NCBI GenBank assembly: GCA_964023205.1
Contig: OZ026842.1
Span: forward strand, 8,401,407 to 8,465,406
Direction: 5' to 3'
Length of the DNA stretch: 64,000 nucleotides
Origin: Lutraria lutraria
Lineage: Eukaryota; Mollusca; Bivalvia; Venerida; Mactridae
The position numbers were made by a program, and so were the translations under genes. Shown here piece by piece: positions 23,601 to 36,072 of the stretch (position 1 is its first letter; the number at the start of each line of letters is the position of its first letter). Under the pieces are notes generated by a model. The model saw nothing but the letters and a program-made list of their open reading frames with translations, searched no databases and had not been told where the DNA came from.

Positions 23601-26600
23601 AAAAACAAACAAACTTGGACATAATATTTATTAAACACTCGTATACAAATTATTGCACGTATCTTACCCACATTACCAAACCTGATTTGTTTCTGTTCAT
23701 TGCTTTTGGCTTTTGTAACGTTTATAATATATTTTATGTTATTACATGACAGCCCGGAAGCGGAAGTGTCAAGTTACGTTTCGTAGCTTCCGATATTTAT
23801 GAAAATTCGGTAAGTTTAACTAACATACAATTTTGTGATTATAATGGTGTTGTTTTTTTTTAAATCAACCAATGCGCATTCACTGTTGACATACTCATAC
23901 ATGTTCAAATAGATGTAGCACATAATAGTGGTCGTGTCAAGAAAAGCTGTAAGCTTTATCTGATCAACAGTTTATAAATCGGTATTAACTTTATCATTTC
24001 TGCGCAAAATATCTCACATCTTCTCCGCGTGAAACTTGAAATATTTATCAGTATTAAGTGATTTTTAATGATTTTAACCCTTTCGCTACCAGGCACATAC
24101 ATTGTGCACTGTACCAATTCATGGGGGGATCACGTGACTTCGGATAGTAATCGAAACGAGTAATAGCGGCTGCTGATGCTCGGTAAGTTCATTATTTTGT
24201 ATATTTTAAGTGACAAACGTTTCCAGAACCAAACTAGACCTAGCCTATCATATGCGCACTATACACTTAGTATCGTTATTTGCAAAAGCTCAGTGCGCAT
24301 ATGATAGGCTAGGTCTAGTTTGGGTTCTGGAAACGTTTGTCACCTAGAATATACAAAATAATGAAATTACCAAGCCTCAGCAGCCGCCATAACTCGTTCT
24401 GATTACTATCCGAAGTCGCGTGATACCCCCGTGCAATTGCCAGGGAATTTCTAAGAAATGCTAGCTCATTTAACCCATGCGCAAACAGAAATTTGTGCAG
24501 ACGAGTATAACCGTCACTTGGCAAATATGTAGAGATTTATGAAGACGGATAAGCCCATCTCATTGGCAGCAAAAGTTTTAATGAATTTGGAAATGTTATT
24601 TTAGATTCATTCCTTCAGGACTTGTATACTGTAAACATTGAAATGTGCGTTATACATTATATATTTTATTTTGAAATTCAAGTCCATTAAGCCTTGCGGC
24701 CCATGAGGACAACATACATGTACGTGCAGTGAACTACATGTAGTTCATGTATGGCATAATTGTGTTGTTTAAATTTATCATTTTGCAGGTTAGTAAAGAA
24801 CTCACTGTGTATATTCTTGACACCAATGACAATGCACCAAGATTTATCAACACACCTTATGTCTGGAAACTACCAGAAGTAACATTGTTTTGAGTTTCAA
24901 TGTTTTTTAAACATCATTTTCGTTATTTTGAATTAACAATTTATCCTGGATTCAGTACTTAAAAGAACCACATGATTCTCCGCAATTAATGCCAACTTCT
25001 TTTAATAAATAATCAGCAATGTCTGCATCCAAAGTTCGAACTCTCTTACAAGAGTTCCATTGGCCTAACGCTCTGTAAAACTGTGCTAATAGGAGTAAGA
25101 GATACAAATTAAGTCAAAGATGTGTAAGCGGGCATTCCAGAATAAAGCCTACCTTGTGAATAAAGGTCATTCCTTTTTTAACACTCATTGGTTATTTAGA
25201 CAAAAAATACCTCCGAATATAGGCCATCTATCAGTAAATGCCATAAGTTGTATTTCCCAAGTGTGGCCTGCGTACCTAGGTATGACTGTACCAGATTGTA
25301 ATGTGTATAACGTATACGAAGATTTTGAACACTGCCAATATGAACATACTGGGAATATAATCATTACATTATTCCCGATAAGATATTTTTGGCTGTTCCA
25401 TACCATACCATTACAATGATCAAAACGTCACGAAATACCTTTTTGAATACAGACGGAGAATATGCAGTTAACGATATGTATTCAGAAACTCTATTAGATG
25501 GGAGAAAGCTCAAGACTGTGATTATTTATATTCTATATATGAATGTCCATTTACCGGTATTGCTCGAACTAAAGATCGCCTAGATATACGAAAAACAAAT
25601 AGTCACAAAAATAAATAATCATACATTGTAAACATTTTTTTAGACAAGCCTTCCGGAAATGCAATACACTGATATATCTGCCATCGACATTGACAATGGT
25701 TTGAACGGAACTGGTGGCATTGTTTATCAACTAGAGGTATGCTACAAATATATTGTATTGGAATGAAGGCAGAAAAAAGAAATAATAATTCATTTAGCAA
25801 AGTTCAAGGAAGTGACTTTTAACTGGCGAATCAACAAAACTTTGTGTCAAGTCCTTTGCATCTATTGTGAAAAACTGTACTTAGTCTTACAAAATTGAGT
25901 GCCATTATTTTATAAATTGGAAAGATGGAAGTTCAAAATACGATCCTTTCATATTATTCTTTTCGGTTAAAAACTGGTGGAGTTGATATTCCAAACTGTA
26001 TACATCACCATTGAGTTTAAGGCTACACACTCAAGCAGTGAGTAGGTACATTTGAAGATATTGATATAAGTTCTAAATTATACAGTTAAAAGCACCTTCT
26101 GAGGGTGATGTCAATGGAACATTTGAAATTAACTCGAGAAGTGGCTTTGTATCATTAAAGAAACAACTAGACTACGAAGCTGTCAGTTTGTATCTCCTTA
26201 CAGTGATTGCTAAGGTAATATACACGTTTAACTTCTACCAGTGTCTCAATTGCTATAAACCGTTCAAGGGCACCCCAATCGGAACTCCACGGCGTTTGTC
26301 TAAAGAAAAGTCCCTCCGACATAATAGGCAGGCCGCCATAGTTTTGTTGTTGTTCACTGGCTACGATCAAATTTTCAATTACGACCGACCCTGGGAATCA
26401 AACGATGGAAACAACCAATTTCTCTTTGAATGGGAGCATGATGCCCGATTTGAAAATCACGAACGATAGATAGGCCTACGTTTGAAAGTCTGCCATTCTA
26501 AGAATGATTCTTGAAAACGAGTACCTAGTGATGAAAAAAGTAATAACCGGAAACCACATATTATTAACCAAAATTTGTAACACTACACTTATGTACGAAG

Positions 26601-29600
26601 CGTATTTCTCAATTACTGAAATACCCGAGTAGTTACGATTGCCCCCCCCCCCCCCCTGTGTTTCTGTATGACTTAGTATTGGGTCTGGTAATATTTTGGA
26701 AAAAAAGTAGTCATTTTACCTACATTTCCGGTTTTTTTTCTAATCAAAAGAACATTTACTTGTTCATCACAAGGTATCACACAGGTCTAGGATTTATGAT
26801 TATACACTAGTACTATATATATCTTAGTACAGGCGTCAATTCTTCATTACAGCTGTGTGATTTAGTTTAAGTTTTGACTGCACTAAGTATCCGTATCATC
26901 CAATAAGATGTTTATGTCTTTGAGTTGCGATCAGAAATGATAGATGCAAGTCATGCTGTTGAGTATGATCTGCTCTTGATTAATTTCAAGACAGAAAAAA
27001 AACCGTATCTCATAAAGATAATATCATTTATTATGTATTACATTAGGTTGATTACAATGTAAAGGTTATTTTCACAGGATCAAAACGGAGCGCCTGGTGC
27101 ATTCAATGCATCCGCTGAGATGCAAATACACGTCATAGATGAATCTGATAGTCCACCATTCTTTATAACAGCACCGAATGCTATATACGTCCAGGAGAAC
27201 GTCCTAGTGGTAAGCAATAATTTTTCTACCAATGTTCGATTCTACCAGAACTTCGTGACTACAAATCACACCAGCAGACGTGCACCTTTCTGTAAACAAG
27301 TACGCAGCTGAGACCACATCATTTTTCCAAAATTCAGTCTAATACTTGACCAAGATTTGGTTAAACAAGCGTCTTTCAGAACATACAAAGTATCATAATT
27401 ATTCTTGAAACCAATTCAACTTAGCATGGTCTCTACATTATAAGATATGTATTTGGGATCAGTCGTAATTCATATGTATCCTTAAAATCTCTTGCGAAAG
27501 TCATACCCCTAAGACGTCATATACGCCCACTGGTAGTGTCCCATGAATTATATCGAAGACTTCGAACCAGACCCCAGGTAGTGTCCACTGAATTATAGCT
27601 AAGGTTTTATAAGCTTAGGCTTTCCTGATAGTTGTTCTCGGACTTTCTTCTCACTTCAAAAGATCTATTTTGTTATTGATTCTCCAGGGACAAGCTGTGG
27701 TAACTTTTTATGCCATTGACGGAGATCTCCAAGTCGGTAACAAGGTGGAATATACAATAACAGGTACCTGAATCGAGATTGTCCTGCATTGCTCATATAA
27801 TGTATAAATCGATTACAATCACAAGCATTTAAAAATCAAATAATGCAACAATCTCAAGTTAAAATTTGATTTGCGGACACTTTGATTATGGTCATATTCA
27901 CGCGGATTTTGTGAGTAGTTACAATGTACATGCATAAGTAAACAAGTCGCTGGCCCAATGTGTCAGCATTGTGATAGCTTAACGAATGAAATGTAGGCGA
28001 AGCTCGAGCAGACCGGGCATCCAACGTAAGATCTTTGGTTTATATCCAGACAGAGAGAGTACAACTAGATCATTAGCTTATCTAAATCATGTTTAAGTAA
28101 TTTCATAAAAAAATCGCTACCGGTTTTATGGGGGGGGGGGGGCAATAACTATATTACGTCTTCCAAATTGTTTGTGTTATTAGATAATAGCTGTGGTCAA
28201 GGTATCATGACATTAGGTTTAAATGATGGTGTGTTGAAAACAGCCGCTACCCTCGATGCCGACAGTGGTGTCATTAAAGAGAACGGCGGTGTTTGTATTC
28301 TTAATATAACGGTAAGCATAAAATTTATATCCTATTAAATACGAACTTCGAAAAATGTATTTATAACTAATACTGATTTAGATATTTATGACAATCACAT
28401 TCTAAAAGTCCATTATCATGTAAGATTAAATGGGCGTGATTTCTTGAAATATACGTCCATGTCCTCGAAAAGGTTGTTGAGTTTTAAAAAAAACATTAAA
28501 TTTGTAGATTAATGTTATGTAGCAGAAATACTACTTCTTGTATTTGCATACTTTTATTCAGGCGTCAGAAGTGTTACCCAGCAATATGGTTCACCGCGGA
28601 CCAAGTACAACTTTAACTAGCGTGTACCTGTTTGTCACCGATGTAAATGACAACATACCAGAATTTTCGAATGACAGTTACTCTGGGTCCGTATTTAAAT
28701 ACTCTTCCATCGGTACTCCAGTGATGACGACAAAAAATATACAAATTCTGGATAAGGACCAGGTATGTCATTATTTCTGTACATCGTTTGGCTCAATTTT
28801 AAACAATTCTGTTTCAGCATACTCAATTGTATTCTTTTGAACAATTCTTTATGGACCATAATGTTGTTGATAAATTTTGGAGGAATTTGCACATGCCATG
28901 TTGCCGGGTTTGTGCTTTTGGACTGTGTGGTGAATTTTGAGGGGCTGGTATAATCTAAATTAGGAGTGTCTTATCGTATAATTCGTTATTCTGTCTTCAG
29001 TTTTCAAATTATTTCAATATAGACTGGTACTATGTACCATAAAACAAGGCAACAGCAATGATGTTATTATTGATGATATGTGGAATAAAAAACAATCAAA
29101 ATCACCTTATTATCATGAATGTTCACTTTCGGATTTTTTTTTAAATATCGCTCTGGTCTGAACAGTGATATTAATATCGAGGTATTGCTGTAAACCTGTA
29201 TAATTCAGATCGAAAATGCAGTGATGGATTTAAATCTTCAATGGTTGGATGGTTCTGATTGCGTAGAATTTCGTGTATCGCCATCGAAGATTTATGGCAC
29301 GGGTGTTGTACAGCTACTGGTAGATGACCATAAATTCATCGAAGACACTTCAAAAAGCACATTGATGCTTAAAGTGAGAAACAATTACCTAATAATGCGA
29401 ATCGGGGACTGCAGACTGGCACGTAGTTCAATATTCGCGAACTGCGTTCTGGAATAGAATTCGCAATTCAAAGAAATTTTGAACTGCATTCCATCTTATA
29501 CTATCCAATTACGCTTTAATGTGTTTACATTATGGCACTGGGCAATGATATTGGCTGTTTGCTTTGTCTGTGATCTTAGTGGTTATGATTTATTTTTAAA

Positions 29601-30568
29601 GTTGAATTCTAATTAAAGCAACGGTACCGGTATCCTAAAACTATTTCCCTGATTGATGTTCTTGACTGATTCCTTTGTCTGTAATTGAAGTTTTTCGGTA
29701 ATAACTAGTATGATCTATTAAATAATCAGTTTTATTGTAAAATATATCAGTCGGTGCTTCTGTGTTGCTTTAAAAAGGTATTCATATGTATATACTTTGG
29801 TGTTCAACGACTCCTCTGTGTTGCTAAACAAAAATATTCGTACGTATAAACCGTAGTGTTCAAATGTTACTACAAAATGTACGAATGTATTAGATTGTTT
29901 TCATGTATTCAAGGTCGTTGCCATGGAGACGGAAAAACAGATGCATCGTGCAGAGGCTCAAGTCCATATCAACATCAAGAACAACACTTTGTCTGTATGT
30001 GAAGTTCAAAGTCCTTCAACTACAACTATTGCTAGTACCGCATCAGCATCAACAGCATCAACTGTTTGTAGTTAGTAATGTTTGTTGCCCCTTTTGCTCA
30101 TTTGATTCTTCGAGTATTAGTCCTTCGAGGGAGACATCTTGATCAATAGCTCTAGGATTTCTCATTTGTTTTTTTTTCGTTTCGCTTTCTTCAAGATAAT
30201 TTTCATCTACATAGGATAAAGACATTGTAGTACTATTTTATAAAAAGAAATTTATTCGTTGGTATCCATCCACAATCGCTGACATACAATTATGTCCAGT
30301 CAAACATCAACGTGTATATACAAAATGTACATGACTTGTGATAGATATTTTATCAAAGGCTTTCCCTCGGATTTTGTTAACAATATCACTGTCAATATGA
30401 GTCTACAGCTGTTTTTCTGACGAATTGATTATAATGATTATCATCGTCGTCTCCATCATATTAGTTGTGGCTTGTCGTTTTAAATTATTTCTTTAAATTT
30501 ATATAACATTTTATTTTTTTTCAGGTACATGGTGCTTTCTGGTATTTTTATTGTTGCTGTTATGGTGA
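20618..30568 (+). CDS. Short cadherin, ~522 aa, four EC repeats, possible GPI anchor
   Basis: Calcium-dependent adhesion-type surface protein. Fourteen exons: 20618-20660, 22117-22188, 22703-22887, 23753-23809, 24789-24878, 25644-25736, 26086-26214, 27078-27209, 27688-27763, 28184-28311, 28562-28762, 29209-29373, 29914-30067, 30525-30568. Every internal junction keeps frame and the total is 1569 nt. Residues 1-15 form the signal peptide (MKVRLICLCLTSLIG). EC1 opens with PQF...VDESFPVG; linkers are DTNDNAPRF (130-138), DESDSPPFF (244-252, degenerate) and DVNDNIPEF (362-370). EC2 has the AIDIDNGLNG and LDYE motifs. EC4 lacks a terminal DxND. A Thr/Ser/Ala stalk follows, then TWCFLVFLLLLLW and stop, with no basic cytoplasmic tail, suggesting GPI attachment. 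If exon 13 is not spliced it ends at a TAG (30073-30075). Another phase of exon 14 would give a transmembrane segment ending in KKK. Much shorter than Fat or protocadherin proteins. The last junction is the least certain. Confidence 0.82.
21105..21370. mobile_element. MITE with TGGTGGCTGA terminal repeats
   Basis: Left end TGGTGGCTGATTTCTGCCAT, right end ATGGCAAAACTCAGCCACCA, flanked by TA on each side. Inner blocks of 'cgtgtcttcg' and 'gtgagcag' are mirrored. It lies in intron 1 of the cadherin gene. Confidence 0.8.
21775..22040 (-). mobile_element. SINE family 2, full length
   Basis: In reverse: a head with 'gatcgattgaccagtggg' and a damaged B-box, then the body 'cccatcccacctaccgaac', 'gtgttaggaatcactg' and 'ggcacggtagagaac', ending in 'gggtcgttaaacaacgaa'. 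It ends about 80 bp before cadherin exon 2. Confidence 0.7.
22425..22690 (+). mobile_element. SINE family 4 (Ser-tRNA-like head)
   Basis: Head 'ccgtgactgagtggttaggg' and B-box 'gaaggttcgaaccccag'. The unrelated body contains atgcggtcggttggtg, gtaaccgaaggcccttc, acgcacaaaaagacaggtgt and cttggcaggccc. It fills most of cadherin intron 2 and ends about 12 bp before the exon 3 acceptor. Confidence 0.7.
22984..23190 (+). mobile_element. SINE family 1, full length
   Basis: Head 'gtcgtgatccaatggtcagttc' and B-box 'ccgggttcgaaatc', then 'cataccattctatgaacattt', 'gtggagaag', 'cttgtggaaggataagttag' and 'caggaaaacttgttaggtga'. It lies in cadherin intron 3. Confidence 0.8.
23268..23353. mobile_element. 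~86-bp hairpin element
   Basis: The left arm atatcgagggctcagtgtaa + cactgtcgtaact mirrors the right arm agttacgacactgttgcgctgaaccctcgatat around a loop of about 18 bp. It is compact enough to fold as a single stem; it lies in cadherin intron 3. Confidence 0.8.
24110..24440. mobile_element. Inverted-repeat element with ~150-bp arms
   Basis: The left arm (about 24110-24265) and right arm (about 24288-24440) are reverse complements with few mismatches: both contain gacttcggatagtaatc, ggcggctgctga-like, caaacgtttccagaac and gacctagcctatcatatgcg. The loop is only about 20 bp. It sits in cadherin intron 4, so unspliced RNA would carry a long hairpin. Confidence 0.85.
25090..25288. mobile_element. 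MITE of the CAGTCAAACCTG family, decayed left end
   Basis: Contains the family blocks 'taaagcctaccttgtgaataaaggtcatt' and 'cctccgaatataggccat' and a right end ggtatgactg followed by TA. The left terminal repeat is degraded. It lies in cadherin intron 5. Confidence 0.65.
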
Positions 30569-30685
30569 ATATTAAGAAGAAAATAGTTGATGCATGGATT
30601 TAATATAAGATTTACTTGACTTTCATTGTATGTTGAATTACTTATGGGAAAGATATTTAGCATGTCTACAAATAAATATCAATTA

Positions 30686-30863
30686 CAGTCAAACCTGTGT
30701 TATCGGCTCCCTCCGAATAAAGCCACCCTGTGAATAAAGGTCATTATTGTACAAAACAGTTAGGGATAATTTAGAACGCAATTACATCAAAATAAAGACC
30801 ACCTGTCAATAAAGGCCACATTTTTTCTCTACTATAAGTGTCCTTTGTGCACATATTGTCTGT
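30686..30863. mobile_element. TA-flanked MITE, family CAGTCAAACCTG
   Basis: Left end TA-CAGTCAAACCTGTGTTATCG, with internal 'ctccgaataaagccaccctg' and 'cacctgtcaataaaggcca'. The right end is eroded (attgtctgtgta). It lies in the 3' UTR or flank of the cadherin gene. Confidence 0.75.
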
Positions 30864-31579
30864 GTATAACGTTTGTTCTACATGCGCATTTCACTTACTT
30901 GTAACATATGGTAACAGCTGCGACTTTAGCAATGTACTATAATAATGTAAACTTGAAAGTCTACTGTCTGTTATTATTTATGGGATATATTTATAACTGC
31001 ATGTATTTTACTGTATCTGATTCTTAACAATACACGAGTTAATTATAGCCCTGTTTGAATGTAGTGATTATGACTTCCTCTCGGCGTGAATATATGTACA
31101 ATCAAATCTTTCAACGAATGCTATAATAAACCGGTTATTAAATTCTCTAAATTATTTAACATCTAAACATAGATGTCAATATCACATGGCGTTGTTAATT
31201 TTCAAACAATATTACTGAACTCATAAACATGTTCTAGTAACAGCGCAGATAATGTACGTTCAATTTCAAACACCATAACATACATGTATATACATGTTAT
31301 ACTACGCAAAAAGTCTTTCTCAATTATGACTTCGAATACGTTCAAAATCTAAAAAAAACATCGTCTTTTAAAAAAATACTATTAAACTATATCTACTAAA
31401 TGCACAAGACGGTTGAAATATCCCCTTATTACAAAAAAGTATAATTATTTTAAGTGTTTGTCAATATTTTGGTACGTGTATTACACTATTGTCTTTATGA
31501 TTTTGAAAGGTTTGAAAGTCACGTTGTAATTATGACATGATATGTAATTGTATATATGTCTATACATGTTACCTTGTTA

Positions 31580-31585
31580 AATAAA
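31580..31585 (+). terminator. Candidate polyadenylation signal AATAAA of the cadherin gene
   Basis: A canonical hexamer about 1 kb after the proposed stop. The segmental duplication starts at about the same place, so the cadherin gene itself was not duplicated. Confidence 0.4.
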
Positions 31586-31737
31586 GATTATCAATATTAG
31601 TATTGCGTTTCAATCGTATGTTTTACTAAATCTTTACTCAGGACATTAGTTTAAACTTATTTACTTTACATCTTACAACTTGTATCGATGACTGCTACCT
31701 GGATTCTTACCAGTACTCGCGCCGAAAGAAGGGATTG

Positions 31738-31828
31738 TGAAGGTTCCGGTCGAATTCCTACAGGATTCGAACCTGCAACCTCCGGGTTAGGAGTCCGACG
31801 CCCTACCCCTACACCACTGCTCCTCCTC
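31738..31828 (-). repeat. tRNA-like segment (pseudo-tRNA or SINE head)
   Basis: In reverse: gcagtggtgtaggggtaggg (A-box-like), ggactcctaacccgg, then ttgcaggttcgaatcctgta (B-box). The 5' gaggag and the 3' end do not form an acceptor stem, so it is not a working tRNA. Confidence 0.5.
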
Positions 31829-32397
31829 ATACTTAGGGCCATGCTGCAGTAAGTTAGGTGTAGTGCAGGCCCATAGGAAACAACTTCAGATGGGGGTAAA
31901 ATTTAGAATATGTCTGACAACATGGGAAAGAAGGGGGTGATCAGGTATAGCCCTTTTCATTACCATTACGGTAGAAATTATTGGGCGGACTAAACCCCAA
32001 AAGTCAACCCCCCCACCCCACCCCGATTCCTATTTATGGCCCTGTTATGCATCAGGATATAATCATTCTATTTTGATGTATGCCTTTTAATCTTCGCTGG
32101 CTCATTGGTTCACTATAAAGAACTTAAATGATAAGTCAGTAAAATATCCTGGTATATTGTTACAGCATTAAAATCCCGTCTATAGGCTTACAAAATGTCC
32201 ATGTACTATGACACCGTGGTCCTGAAAAAATAATGTTGTGATGAAAAAAAATCATCAGTTTGTGAAGAATAATACAATTATCAATGGCGTTGAAAAATAA
32301 ATATAGTCCAGAAGTCCAGAACACTAACCACTGAACCATGCCTACTCTTGTCACAAATCATAAGTCAGAACCTGGTATTCTTTGCAATGCTCTGTCG

Positions 32398-32702
32398 GGG
32401 TGGATCCGAGGTTTAGTGGTAGCACTGGACTACTGAGCCAAAGGTCATGGGTTCGAATCTCGGTTCCGCAATCCCATATTTCGGGACGTTTTTCATCCCA
32501 ACTATCAAGCCAAATACTGTGTTTAGAACATCACAGGAGGCGGGTGAGGCGTGTATCGGCGCTTTACCCCAGAAACGATAAAGAACTAGGGGGAAAATAT
32601 ATTCTCCTGTATCCACTCCCCGCTCTCTTGGGCAGCCCTTAAATGAATATAACGTTCGAATGGCCGTCACACAACGAGTAACAATCACCGAACTATTTGT
32701 TT
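32398..32702 (+). mobile_element. SINE family 2, full length (shared with block 2)
   Basis: A-box 'ggtttagtggtagcactgg', B-box 'catgggttcgaatctcgg', then 'cccatatttcgggacgtttt', 'atcacaggaggcgggtgagg', 'cgataaagaactaggggg', 'ggcagcccttaaatga' and an acaacgagtaac end. The same element sits at the matching place at 56577, so it was inserted before the segmental duplication. Confidence 0.88.
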
Positions 32703-35653
32703 AATTTAAAGTCATTCTTCATTTAGAATGCCCCGATGATGTAATCCGAGTGACTAATTATCCTGTTAATTACCAGGAAGTTTTATATTACCACGGAAAA
32801 ACCTGTTTAAAGTGGCAATTATGTAGGCGTAAAATGCTTGTATCTATTACATAAGTCTTTTGATTAAGTCCAAGAAAGACATGGGAATTTGACTACACTA
32901 TAATTATAAATATAAACCCTAGATTTTTTTTTTTAATGCCCCTAATTTTTACCTGTATACCTACCTACCCTGTTTTAATGAGAATGAAATGAGGAAAAAT
33001 AGAATTTAAGCACAAGAGAGGATATATGCCTGACGTACTTATCGTTGACACATGTTTATTCAGAGATGGGTTCTGAAGAATATACGAATGGAAAAGTAGA
33101 TATGCATGGTGGCTTTAATTCACAGGTAACCGTTACTTTAAATTTAACAGTTTTGGAAACAACGAGATGTTAACCTCTACATCCATTGTCATTAATGTTT
33201 CCACGACTACTGAGCGTATGATAAAACAAATAATTTTTTTCGGCGCAGCTGTATTAAAATTGGTTTTGACCCACATTTGAACCAATGAAATTGTTCGATA
33301 CAAAATTTTCAGCTGAATGAGATTGTTGGTCATTGGTTAAAAGAGTTGTCATTATGAAATTTTAGGGTAGAATTCGTAATTGTTAGTTGTTCGTAATTGT
33401 TTGAAAATAATTAAATAATCAAAATCTACAACAGTATAAAATTAAATATCGTATCATTTAAACCATGCAAAAAATCAAGAGCATTGTTTATGGCCTGAAC
33501 TGTTCACATGGTTTAAAATATTTAAATGTCAAATCTGTCTGTTCATGCCGCAGTCACTGGCGAAACCAACTGAAACAAATAAACACAAAAAGCTTAAAAA
33601 CATGCGAATCGAGTAACCATCACATACAGATGATCTAGTGTTCTTGTATGGTAAACAAAAACAAAAATGACAGTATGAGCAACATCTGCCTGAATGTAGA
33701 TACATTACTATTAATTAGAATCAAACTATTATTTATTTTTTGCTTAAATGAGCATTTTTACAGTAATGTTCACCAGTTTACGATTCCCTGACATAGCTTG
33801 TGAGAAAAAGAAGAAAACATAATTTTGACCTATGCCTGAGTACATTAACCCAAAAATCAATACAATTAATTATTTCCATGAAACAAAGTGTCGTCACGTT
33901 GATTTTGCCAATGTCCGAAAAATGTACGTCTGTATGTATGTATATAGTTTGTACTGTATCTGCCCCGATTATCTTTTTTAAAAATATTTCTTGTTTGACA
34001 TTAAGTTTGCTAAGTACTTAGAAAGTGAGGCCGCTGGACTCGTCAAATTATACTTTCAACATAATGAAGCGGTTCATATATTTCATTTAGAAATACTTTT
34101 TCATCAATACATATTCTGTGCAATTTTTGCCGGGGTAATTGTACTAAATGCATAATTTAACTTTACGAATTCTTGGTCCGGAATACGAAATTTTTAACAG
34201 ACAGGATACGGAATACCGGAGTGCTACTTTCGGTTTCGATAATACTTTTAATAGATTTTTGCTTATTACATAATTATTCTTTCAAATTCTGCTGGAACTT
34301 TTTGGTAATGCATTTTTATTGTAGACATATATCGTTCGTCTTAGAAATATACTAGGATTGTAGCTTTTTGTCTGAGTTTAACAAAGAAATATGAGTCATA
34401 ATTATGAAATTTTGTAAATATAAGCACTATTATACCTCGGCATGTCATGAGGTACAACTTCTTGGTATTTTGTTTTGGTATTACAGCCGATCACTCAATA
34501 TAATGCTTTAGAATGACATTAGTGAATTAAGTATAAGTGTATACGTTTGTTGATTAGATTAGACCGCAATGTCATCACAGGTATTAATTTTGTACATGAG
34601 TAGATTATAAATAAGTGAATAATAAATAAATATTAACTTTTTTTTAAATATTTTTTTTATTAATAAATAATGTTTTTTATATGATGATTATTGTATATTC
34701 AATACTTAATTATTGATTTATAATCCATTCATGATATAGCTACCTATGAATGTCATGTATATATCAGTATAGTTATAGTACTTAGTAAATATAAATTTGT
34801 CTTGAACTTAGCAAGCCAATTTATGAATAGCGCATGGAGTATGCATCACTTTTTGACAAGAGCTGGGGTACTATGCATATTCTCAATCTTAAATCAGGTC
34901 TATAATTTCAGAGATATTCATGCACAAAAGGTGCCTACGCATGTCTACAACCTTTAGGTCGGTCAATTTCTTAAATGAATTTAGACTGATGAAAAAAACT
35001 CACTGTCAAAAATCTCACCGCCACTGCTCAGTCTTATTGATTGGTATTTGGTCTGTCCGCCTTAGTTTATAATTTGGCGCTGGAAATATTGCTCATTTCA
35101 ATTTAACTCCTTAATTCACTTCCAGATATTTTAATACCATTGATAGTTATCAAATAGTCGATTTAGTTAGGTGTTCTTGACTCTGTCTGACCTTGGAGCA
35201 TGATATAATTATGTGTATAATGGTCCCAGGTCTGACACAGTCTTAATAGCTTGTCAATATTTTAACACACTTGAATTTACGTTTAGATATTACATTATGT
35301 TTAATTATAAATTTAAGTATATTGGTATTAATATACCTATATGTTGCAAGCTATAATATTCCTCAACCGTTTTTATTTAATATGATATGTAATAATTACT
35401 GTCAATTTCATTATAGTGCACTTATTCATTGATGTTGTTTATATATCATCACATTAAATGAAACTACATCGCCAATAAAAAAGCAATCATGTTTGTATTA
35501 TGGGACGGAGGTATAAAATATTGCAAATAAACTGATTATATTGTAATTGTTTTGTAATTGTCAGAAGAACAGTTAATCAGATTTGTATATGATAAAATAA
35601 TAAAATTGTTTTAAATAATGTTTTTATGTCAATGTATAATACTATATATATAC

Positions 35654-35836
35654 TATAACTCGACCATGTGTTTTGAGCCGTGACGAAAGACTACACTAAA
35701 TCAACTAGGTATACATAGTAATTGTTACAATTATCTTGTCAATATGTTTCAGATTGACTTGTTCCATATCCCCCATTTGACTTAATGGGTTATTCTGAAT
35801 AATTTCGTCACGCTAAAAAAACATGGTCGAGCTATA
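35654..35836. mobile_element. MITE with TATA(A/G)CTCGACCATG terminal repeats
   Basis: Left tataactcgaccatg..gccgtgacgaaag; right ctttcgtcacg-like..catggtcgagctata. About 183 bp. It is absent from the corresponding part of block 2, so it was probably inserted after the duplication. Confidence 0.75.
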
Positions 35837-36072
35837 CTTAATATGTATTCAGTCACTATTTTTTTTTAGTTCGGGCAACAACTTTAATGCAGTATAAAGT
35901 AAATGAAGTAGTACCGAATCATGGTATACATATATAGTTTCACAATATCTATTCAAGTAAGATGTCTTTATGTCGGGCCAAAATTCTGCTCTCCTAGATC
36001 AAATTCGATCGCTACATGCCTGCAAATCTACGGCCCACAATGAAATGTTTGTTATAATGTCTATCATTTCAG

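Noticed and set aside
29221..29457. Separate 78-residue gene
   Set aside because: It is cadherin exon 12 plus intron read-through; the exon ends at a GTGAGA donor.
31738..31828. A tRNA gene on the minus strand
   Set aside because: It has A- and B-box-like words but the acceptor stem does not pair. The same applies to 16770-16860 and 12478-12560.
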